A stretch of DNA of 9,408 nt from Lachnospiraceae bacterium UBA7110 (GTDB lineage Bacteria > Bacillota > Clostridia > Lachnospirales > Lachnospiraceae), in contig DKYC01000170.1 in NCBI GenBank assembly GCA_002492295.1, positions 1-9,408 on the forward strand. The letters are read 5' to 3'. How positions within the stretch are numbered: the stretch's first letter is position 1; each line of letters starts with the position of its first letter. The notes under the pieces are model-generated. The model had not been told where the DNA came from, did no database searches, and was given only the letters and a program-made list of their open reading frames with translations. A program made the position numbers and the translations under genes. Shown here in pieces: positions 1 to 6,200 of this stretch.

Positions 1-1
1 A

Positions 2-475
2 GAGGAAATTGTTGGTATCTTAGTACTGAATAGCATGAAAAAACTTTATCATTACATCGTTTCCGCACTAGAGCAGCAGGAAACCACAAAAGAACAATAC
101 AATTTCATTTGCCGAGGGTTGGTTCAGTACCAAGAAGAATTTCCATTCTACTTCAAAATGGTATTGGATAAAATCAATATTGATTTTGAAAACCACGATT
201 ATCTCCCCGAAGAAAAAGAAACTTATCAAATAGGGGAAGAAATAAACGAAAAGATAACGGAGTTTTTAATCTCCGGCATAAATAAAGGCGATTTACGCAA
301 CAATCTGAAAATCATGCCTACCATTTTTAATTTTTGGGGTATGCTGTCCGGGCTTATTCAGCTTGCGTCAAACAAAGAAGAATATATTAAAAAAACAATG
401 GGATTATCAAAAATCCAGTTTTTAGAGTATGGGTTTCATATGCTGTATTGTTCCATTGCAAATACGGAGGGATGA
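2..475 (+). CDS. TetR/AcrR-type transcriptional regulator, C-terminal part (cut by window edge)
   Basis: The reading frame is open from base 2 to the TGA at 473-475, so the gene starts left of the window. An in-frame ATG at 35 has no ribosome-binding site and is probably internal. The visible part is all helical. It opens with EEIVGILVLNSMKKLYHYIV, which resembles helix 4 after a TetR DNA-binding domain, and continues with a ligand-domain-like stretch (FPFYFKMVLDKINIDF; INKGDLRNN; WGMLSGLIQLAS). TetR proteins are dimeric repressors that release DNA when a small ligand fills this C-terminal domain. The HTH itself is not visible, so the family call rests on the C-terminal pattern alone. The stop lies just before the flavoprotein start at 478, so the two genes are almost certainly cotranscribed, and the regulator probably controls the reductase. 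Ligand unknown. Confidence 0.7.
   Translation, partial: EEIVGILVLNSMKKLYHYIVSALEQQETTKEQYNFICRGLVQYQEEFPFYFKMVLDKINIDFENHDYLPEEKETYQIGEEINEKITEFLISGINKGDLRNNLKIMPTIFNFWGMLSGLIQLASNKEEYIKKTMGLSKIQFLEYGFHMLYCSIANTEG
466..471 (+). promoter_or_regulatory. Ribosome-binding site that sets the flavoprotein start
   Basis: GGAGGG lies 6 nt before the ATG at 478 and only 0 nt before the in-frame ATG at 472. A TTG at 448 in the same frame lies upstream of it. The spacing favours 478. The site lies inside the last codons of the TetR gene, which suggests translational coupling. Confidence 0.75.
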
Positions 476-477
476 TA

Positions 478-1095
478 ATGAAAGAGAAAAATATACTTGC
501 AATTTTGGGAAGTCCGCATACGGACGGGACAACCGCCGCTATGCTTGACTGCGCTGTTCGTCAGGCAGAAAAGGCAGGATATTCCGTAACAAAAGTCAAC
601 TTATATGAGAAGAATATTGCTTTTTGCAGAGGCTGCGAAGTTTGTTACAAGACACAAAATTGTGTTATCAATGACGATATGCGGGAAATTACCGCCTTAT
701 GGCGGGAGTGTCATACGATTATTCTTGCGGCGCCTGTGTATTGGGCGAATGTTCCGGCACCTGTAAAAAATATGTTTGACAGACTACTCGGAACTGCAAT
801 GGAAAAAACAAAAACATTCCCAAATCCCCGGCTGAAAGGAAGAAATTATATCATACTAACCTCCTGCCATACTCCTGCGCCGTTTTCATGGATATTCGGG
901 CAAAGCAGAGGGGCAATCCGCAGTATGGACGAATTTTTTAAGACGGCAGGCATGAAACCGATAGGCAAAATTGTATGTGCGGGTGCGGCAAAGAAAAAAG
1001 AATTGCCAAAACAGACAATTAAAAAAATTGAAAGGTGTATAAAAAAATACATTGACCAAAATCATAGTAAAAATATTAAGACTGTGATAAAATAA
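478..1095 (+). CDS. Iron-sulfur flavoprotein-type NAD(P)H/FMN reductase (flavodoxin-like fold)
   Basis: A 205-residue soluble protein from the ATG at 478. Residues 5-19 form a first beta strand and phosphate-binding loop (ILAILGSPHTDGTT), as in FMN-binding flavodoxin-like reductases. Residues 50-62 carry cysteines spaced C-X2-C-X2-C-X5-C (C50, C53, C56, C62). This fits the compact motif known from archaeal and clostridial iron-sulfur flavoproteins, which bind a [4Fe-4S] cluster next to FMN. Around residues 85-102, APVYWANVPAPVKNMFDR is the second FMN-contact segment of the family. The likely role is cytoplasmic electron transfer or reduction of quinones, nitro-compounds or oxygen species. The natural substrate cannot be read from sequence. 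The gene follows the TetR gene directly and is probably its target. The C-terminal tail is lysine-rich. Cluster binding is inferred from cysteine spacing; the flavodoxin-like fold is secure. Confidence 0.85.
   Translation: MKEKNILAILGSPHTDGTTAAMLDCAVRQAEKAGYSVTKVNLYEKNIAFCRGCEVCYKTQNCVINDDMREITALWRECHTIILAAPVYWANVPAPVKNMFDRLLGTAMEKTKTFPNPRLKGRNYIILTSCHTPAPFSWIFGQSRGAIRSMDEFFKTAGMKPIGKIVCAGAAKKKELPKQTIKKIERCIKKYIDQNHSKNIKTVIK
1052..1093 (+). promoter_or_regulatory. Candidate promoter region for the toxin-antitoxin operon
   Basis: At the 3' end of the flavoprotein gene, TTGACC (1052-1057) and TATTAA (1074-1079) are 16 nt apart. Just after, an extended -10 element (TG at 1085-1086, TAAAAT at 1088-1093) could act without a good -35. 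Either would give a leader of about 50-65 nt before the antitoxin ATG at 1149. AT-rich DNA yields such matches easily, so this is tentative. No clear operator palindrome is present. Confidence 0.3.
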
Positions 1096-1148
1096 CGGGT
1101 AAAGGAAAACTATAAAAATCAAATTTATTTAAGAAAAGGAACAGCAAT

Positions 1149-1424
1149 ATGACCACAATCAGTATGGAAATCCCCGACGAAATGATAACCTTTGCAAAGC
1201 CGTCCAACAAAGAAGACGAGTTAAAGCGAAACGCCATGATTCTGTATCCGTACATCAAACAAGGTACAATATCACATGGAAGAGCTGCGGAAATACTCGG
1301 CATTTTTAAAATGGATTTAATCACGTTATACGGAAATCTCGGACTGCCCTATATTGAATTAACAAATGAGGAAATTGAGGAAGAACTGGCTATGGTTGAT
1401 TATCTGAAAGGAACAATGGCATGA
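1149..1424 (+). CDS. UPF0175 family antitoxin
   Basis: A 91-residue protein with AAAAGGA (1134-1140) 8 nt before the ATG. It opens with a short beta-type segment (TTISMEIPDEMI). The core, about residues 38-67, has the HTH-like pattern of UPF0175 (GTISHGRAAEILGIF, then LITLYGNLGLPYI). An acidic tail follows (LTNEEIEEELAMVDYL). UPF0175 proteins are commonly encoded directly before a DUF3368 PIN-domain protein and are regarded as the antitoxin, which neutralises the nuclease and probably binds the operon promoter. Here the stop codon overlaps the next start as ATGA at 1421-1424, the usual arrangement for coupled antitoxin-toxin translation. Length is normal for the family, with no sign of truncation. 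Confidence 0.85.
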   Translation: MTTISMEIPDEMITFAKPSNKEDELKRNAMILYPYIKQGTISHGRAAEILGIFKMDLITLYGNLGLPYIELTNEEIEEELAMVDYLKGTMA

Positions 1425-1927
1425 TTGTAATTTCAGATACAACTCCAATCATTTCTCTATTAAAAGCAGGACATTTGGAACTTTTACATCAATTATATGA
1501 ACAAGTCTTTGTTCCACAGGCAGTATGGCGTGAACTTACGGAAAATCCTTCTTACGTAGAAGAAAAAAGAATAATTGAAACTACAAAATTTCTTTCAGCA
1601 GTTCCCGTAAAAAACGCAAAATCCGTGGACATTCTTCGATCCGTTACCGGACTGGACGCAGGCGAAAGCGAAGCGCTTATCCTATATGATGAGCAAAATG
1701 CCAATCTCCTGCTTATGGATGAACGCAAAGGAAGAAATGTTGCAAAGCAACTCTGTATAAAACATATTGGAACTGCAGGTATTTTAATGCTCGCTTATGA
1801 CAAAAACCTAGTTTCCGCAACAGAAGTGAAAGCCTGCATTGACACAATGCTCACAAGCGGAATTCGGTTTGACAAAAAAATATGCAATACAATTATGGCA
1901 CATATTGGATTGAAGATACTATATTAA
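1421..1927 (+). CDS. DUF3368 PIN-domain toxin (VapC-like RNase)
   Basis: A 168-residue PIN-domain protein. The acidic residues expected for Mg2+-dependent RNA cleavage are all visible: D6 in IVISDTTPIISL, E38 in VPQAVWREL, D79/E82 in LDAGESEAL, and D100 in LLMDERKGR. The segment HIGTAGILMLAYDKNLV (116-131) and the end GIRFDKKICNTIMAHIG are typical of the DUF3368 subgroup. By analogy with VapC it would cleave a specific RNA and stop growth when freed from the UPF0175 partner encoded just upstream. The RNA target is unknown. Start and preceding stop overlap (ATGA), so expression is coupled. The catalytic set looks intact, so it is probably active rather than a relic. A small nuclease-like gene follows 52 nt later on the same strand and may share the transcript. 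Confidence 0.87.
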   Translation: MIVISDTTPIISLLKAGHLELLHQLYEQVFVPQAVWRELTENPSYVEEKRIIETTKFLSAVPVKNAKSVDILRSVTGLDAGESEALILYDEQNANLLLMDERKGRNVAKQLCIKHIGTAGILMLAYDKNLVSATEVKACIDTMLTSGIRFDKKICNTIMAHIGLKILY

Positions 1928-1979
1928 GAAATCCTTAAGACAATTATTTAGTAACCAGAGAAAATGAAAGGACTTTACT

Positions 1980-2429
1980 ATGAATCATTCTCAAAACTCA
2001 AACTCCGCCGAACAGCAAATGGCGGAGCGCATTCTCTTTGAAAAAGTAAAGCAATGGCTAAAGAAAGACATCATAGCAAACGAAAAAATCCCCATTGGCA
2101 AAACATTTATGCAGCCGGATTTTTATTCAAAAGAGCACGCCATCATTGGAGAAATCTTTTCCCATATCGGAAAACCTAAAAAGGCGCAGGATAACAAGAT
2201 TGCAAATGATATTCTGAAAATGCTCCTGCTTGAAAAATTAGAGCATAAAACATACCGGAAAATCATTGTTGTATGTGATGAAGAAGAACGGCTGCACCTC
2301 GAAGGCGCATCCGTTCTTTCAGAATGTATTCATCAATTTGGGGTTGAAATAATACTGATTGAAATTGACGCTGATTTACGAACTATGCTGATAAACGCGC
2401 AAAAGAGGCAGCGGATGGTAAATGCATAA
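1980..2429 (+). CDS. Small conserved-type protein, possible PD-(D/E)XK-fold nuclease, function unknown
   Basis: A 149-residue soluble protein with GAAAGGA (1966-1972) 7 nt before the ATG. Residues 10-31 are a charged helix. Residues 44-60 read MQPDFYSKEHAIIGEIF: a PD pair (P46-D47) is followed 11 residues after D47 by E58 on a predicted strand, as in motifs II-III of the PD-(D/E)XK fold. The usual lysine two residues after E58 is F60, but K65, K67 and K68 lie close by. A helix follows (NKIANDILKMLLLEKL), then a strand (RKIIVVCDEEE) and another strand (VEIILIEID). This order fits a restriction-endonuclease-like core. There are no membrane segments. Its position 52 nt after the PIN toxin suggests cotranscription, but a role in that system is only an inference. 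The nuclease assignment is tentative; the gene itself looks real from its ribosome-binding site and globular composition. Confidence 0.6.
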   Translation: MNHSQNSNSAEQQMAERILFEKVKQWLKKDIIANEKIPIGKTFMQPDFYSKEHAIIGEIFSHIGKPKKAQDNKIANDILKMLLLEKLEHKTYRKIIVVCDEEERLHLEGASVLSECIHQFGVEIILIEIDADLRTMLINAQKRQRMVNA

Positions 2430-2503
2430 TTATGCGCAAAGCACACTTCTTCGAAAAACATCTATGCAGACAAGAATCCCCTTTCCATCCATGAACATAT
2501 CTC

Positions 2504-3019
2504 CTACAAATCCACTTCCTCAAACAACTCATCAAATGTAATCGCAATATGAGGAAAGTGGACAATTTTCAGTTCGTCCTTATTTTCCTCGGAGATTACT
2601 TTCCACAAATAATACTGTGGTTTCTGTTCCTCATCATAATCAAGATTGTAAATCTCAACCTGTTTTTTGCGCCAGTCAACAATCCAATATTCGTCAATCT
2701 CCTGTTCCCTGTATATTTCCTTCTTTTCCGTACGGTCGAATTTTTCCGTAGGCTCCGACAAAACCTCCATCACAAAACGCGGAGCGTCAATAAAAGTATT
2801 TCCGCGTCTCGATTTCACGCGGCAGTTAATGGAGGCATCAGGTATTACCGTTTTTTCCTCGCCATTCTTTGTATGCCACCTGTATTGTACATTATCAGAA
2901 AAAACATAGCAGGTACTGTTTCGCAATTGTTTTCGAACTGCAGCAACAAAATTCACGATAACAGTAGAATGCTCCGGCCGCGCACCTGTCATATCTGTTA
3001 TTTGTAAATTTAAATCCAT
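2504..3019 (-). CDS. Uma2 family (DUF820) putative endonuclease
   Basis: A 171-residue protein from the ATG at 3019. GGAGGA (3026-3031) is 6 nt from it but directly abuts the GTG at 3025, so ATG is preferred. It carries the Uma2 pattern of the PD-(D/E)XK superfamily: VIPDASI (P60, D61), then RFVMEVLSEPTEKFDRTEKK (E85, D95, K99/K100), then Y103 and EIDEYWIVDWRKKQVEIY. The ending HIAITFDELFEEVDL is also typical. Uma2 proteins are widespread and presumed to be nucleases, but their biological role is poorly defined. This copy is short at the front. Many members carry about 30 extra residues with a YT(V/L)EEY...ELIDG-type segment before the part matching GARPEHSTVIVNFVAAVRKQL, and that segment is missing. 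It has its own promoter about 180 nt upstream and faces the toxin-antitoxin cluster convergently. Confidence 0.85.
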   Translation of the reverse strand: MDLNLQITDMTGARPEHSTVIVNFVAAVRKQLRNSTCYVFSDNVQYRWHTKNGEEKTVIPDASINCRVKSRRGNTFIDAPRFVMEVLSEPTEKFDRTEKKEIYREQEIDEYWIVDWRKKQVEIYNLDYDEEQKPQYYLWKVISEENKDELKIVHFPHIAITFDELFEEVDL

Positions 3020-3147
3020 TGCCACTCCTCCGCACGCTTTCTTAAAGCAATATCAAACTTTCTTAGCATTCCTCAATTTCCTCAACCGAAAGCCTATACC
3101 TAATATGCCGCTTTGCTGTAGGCGGCGTCCCTTGTCAGCCGTTCCAT
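3010..3147 (-). pseudogene. Short broken reading frame in the Uma2 leader
   Basis: GGGAGG (3155-3160) lies 7 nt before an ATG at 3147 that opens a 15-codon frame (MERLTRDAAYSKAAY) ending in TAG at 3100-3102. Skipping one T there continues the sense as RYRLSVEEIEE. That frame stops at 3063-3065, but adding one A would join it to MLRKFDIALRKRAEEWQ, an open frame from the ATG at 3069 to 3010 that overlaps the Uma2 start. The three pieces together read like one helical, charged protein of about 45 residues with two single-base shifts. It could be a decayed small gene, the lost front of the Uma2 gene, a set of leader peptides, or chance. The family is not recognised. Confidence 0.25.
3026..3031 (-). 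promoter_or_regulatory. Ribosome-binding site that decides the Uma2 start
   Basis: On the - strand GGAGGA ends directly against GTG (3025-3023) and lies 6 nt before ATG (3019-3017). The spacing favours the ATG and so a 171-residue product rather than 173. Confidence 0.7.
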
Positions 3148-3174
3148 AAATACCGCCTCCCAAAGCTGTTTTAT

Positions 3175-3203
3175 ATTATAACTATACTATCGTCTCATGA
3201 AAA
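3175..3203 (-). promoter_or_regulatory. Sigma-A-type promoter for the Uma2 gene
   Basis: On the - strand, TTTTCA (-35, 3198-3203) and a perfect TATAAT (-10, 3175-3180) are separated by 17 nt. Transcription would begin near 3168, about 150 nt before the Uma2 ATG and some 55 nt after the end of the large VWA gene. Uma2 therefore need not depend on the upstream operon. No convincing terminator lies between the two genes; a weak hairpin around 3194-3210 lacks a U-run. Confidence 0.55.
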
Positions 3204-3222
3204 GCATAAGCAGTCATACTAT

Positions 3223-6200
3223 CTAAACCTTCCGCTCGTCCTTCTTCTTCAAAAGCTGCGAAGTATCCAGCACCTGCTCAAACTGCTTCGCTTTTTTCGT
3301 CTGCTTCTGCCGTTTCTCCTTTTTCGGTGCACCTTTGGAATCGTCCTGCGTTTCAGGTTCCACAGCCTGTCCCGCGTGCACCGCGGTCGCCTCCGGCGCC
3401 ACCACATCACCCACGCCAATGTCATTCGCCGCTTTCGTCTTCCGTCTCCCCGTCACACCGCCAAGCTTCGGTACATACTGAAACCGCCGCATCGCCACAT
3501 CTGCCAAAAACAGACAAATCGCAAACGCCAAGAGCCAGTTTGTCAACGGATAACGCTCCTTTGATTGTGCCGTAATCCGCGTCCAAACATTGTCCTGCTC
3601 CGTAATTACTTTCCCATACTGCTTGGCAAACCGCAAATACGGCGCCGCGCTCACGTCGAACTTATATTCGTCCGAAAACTGCACCGCCGCCGCGGTCGTC
3701 ATATAGCTTTGAATCTCTCCGCCCTCCGTGCGCCGGATATTAAAATGATACAATCCCGTCTGAGGCGTGGGAATCTTGGCCGCATATTTCCCCGGCGCCG
3801 TCGCGTGAAGCTTTTCCTCACTGCTCTCCCCGTCCGGTCCAATCACCGTCACAAGAATTTCCGTCCCGCTCCCGTAATCTCCCGTCTGATAAGCAACCTC
3901 CGTCTGTTCGCCTGCTGTCACCACATTCACGCTGTCCTCGCCCATATTGGCATTGCCTGTTGAATAATCCACAATCCGTTTCCAAAGCTGAACATAATCG
4001 TCCCGCCCCGCAAACGCGCCGCTCCACTGCCCTGTAACGTCACTGTTCCAAGCGGCAGTCCTGCCAAGCCCGTACTGCCAAACTGTCAAAATCGGGTCTT
4101 CTTTCTCAGCAGATACAATCACAGGGTTCGATGCCGTCTTCGGCGTGGACGCAATATACCCGTAAAGCGCAGGCCAACCGTCCGCAAACAGACCGCGCGT
4201 CAACTCATGACCGCCCCGCACTGCAAGCGCAATCACGCCATTTTGGATATAGCTGTCACCGCCCAGAAACACTTCCTGCGCAAAAATCCTCGGAATATCG
4301 GTCGAAATATCCGAATAATAATACCGTCCGCCGCAATCGTCCGCCAATTTTTTTAAAAGCCGCGTGTCCGAGCCGTCCCCGACCGCAACCGTCGAAAGCG
4401 TAATGCCGTTTGCCGTGTAATCGCTCACCACATCTGCATAATTGTCCGTCTCCCCCATGCCGTCCGTCAAAAGCACCACATGCTTTACAGACGCATCACA
4501 ATCCGCAAGCGCTTTGCACGCCTCCGCAAGTGCAGGCTTAATCGTCGTTCCGCCGCCCTCGGCAATCTGCTTAATCGACTCCTTGACCGCCGATTTGTCG
4601 TCCGCCGTCCTTAACTCCACCTGCCATGTATACTGGTCATCGAATGTCAGTACGCCCACATAATCCGAGTCGCGCAGATTGTCCGCCGCAACCGTCGCCG
4701 CACGGATAGCAATATCCAAATTCGTAATACCCGAGCCGTCCAACGCGCTGCTCATACTGCCCGAACGGTCAATCACCATCACCATTGCCATCGAAGGCAC
4801 TTCATTTGCGCTGCGTAACTGCATATCCACAGGCAGTACCGTCTCAATCGCCGTGTCACGATAACCGCCAAGCGCAAAGCTGTCCTCACCGCCGCAGCAG
4901 ACAAAGCCGCAGCCGTAATCCTTCACATATGTTTCCAAGTTTTCCAAAAAGCCGACCGGCAAATCGTCAATATAGGTATCCACCAAAATAATCGACTTGT
5001 AATCCAGCATCGCGTTAATACTGTCCGGCGCGTTCAACGCCGAAACGACGCTGTAATCGCACCCCGCCGCGCCTAATACGGACGCAAAGCCCGAAACGTT
5101 TGTGTCACGCCCTGAAATAACAAGGATTTTCGGCGCAGCCTCCACAACCGAATATGCGCTGAACGTATCATTTTCGGGACAGGTATCACCTTCCGCCAAA
5201 ACCCGCACGCGCAGATTTTCCATCGCCCCGCTTTGGATACCGTCCTCAACCTGCGCACTAAACGCAAAACGGTTGCTTCCTTTATTTAAGTGCACGCTGT
5301 TTGCCGCCGTCTGATTACTCCCGTTGTAAAGCGCAATCACCGCGTCCGTGTCGTAGTTACTCTCTACAAGCACCGTAATCGAATACTTGTCGTTCGGGTG
5401 CAGATACGACGGAAGCATGACATTTTCAATATAAGCATCGGGCGTTTCCTCATTTTCATAAAGAAGCGTCAGAAACTCCGCCTGACTTGCCGTAAGCGCC
5501 TGTGCCATATTCTGAATGTCGCCGCGGGTTTCCTTTCCGTCCGTCAGCACCACCAGCCGCTTTCTGTAATCGCCCGATAGCAGCGTCAACGCTTTGGATA
5601 TGGCGTCCTCGAAATTCGTCGCCGCCTTTTCCGGCAGTGTCATCAGTCCCCCATAATGCGTCCCGTCCGTCAGGAACTGCTCCACTAGCGTATTCTTTCC
5701 AAATGTCACAATCCCGTAAACATTCCCCGCAGGCATCTTGCTGACCGTTTCCTGCAAATATCGCTCCATGCCCTCCAAATGCTCCGCGTTGCTGTTCGAC
5801 AAATCCACGACAAACACCGTCGCCGTCTGACTGCTGCCGCGCCGAAGCGTAATGCCAAACAACGCAAGCAATACGCAAAGTAGCACCACTCCGCGCACCG
5901 CAAGGTAAAAAATTTTACCTCGATAAAACTTCCCACGATAACCCATCTGACGCACATAAACAATCCATTCCACCGCCAAAAGCAGGATTGCAAGCAGCAA
6001 AAACAAATTGCGCAGCGTCTGTTTCACTTTTTGCAGGCGCACTTCCCCCGAACCGCCGACCGACCCCGCCGTCACTCTGCCGTCAGACTCCGTTGCCGTC
6101 TGAAAACGCACAACATAAGACTCCTGATACTCCTCGTTTCCCAATGAATACAGTCCTGCCTTACCCGGACAGCTTTCAAACTGCGTCCTGTCCAGCTCCG

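Noticed and set aside
1923..1940. TTAAG...CTTAA hairpin after the PIN toxin gene
   Set aside because: The 5-bp AT-rich stem has no U-run, so it is too weak to call a terminator.
2424..2435. Perfect palindrome GCATAATTATGC at the stop of the 149-residue protein gene
   Set aside because: As a hairpin it has no loop and no U-run, so it is not a terminator. It lies downstream of genes on both strands, making an operator role unlikely.
2549..3007. Open frame of about 150 codons on the + strand
   Set aside because: It is antisense to the Uma2 gene, whose catalytic motifs are clear on the other strand. The product is a low-complexity hydrophobic/basic sequence with no ribosome-binding site.
3194..3210. 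Hairpin after the giant VWA gene considered as a terminator
   Set aside because: The stem is about 6 bp with a wobble pair and is not followed by a run of U. It also overlaps the -35 region of the Uma2 promoter.
5456..5878. - strand open frame in another phase inside the VWA gene
   Set aside because: It is a shadow of the second VWA domain. Its glycine/arginine-rich product has no family features, and the main frame carries DLSNS and LTDG motifs across the same stretch.
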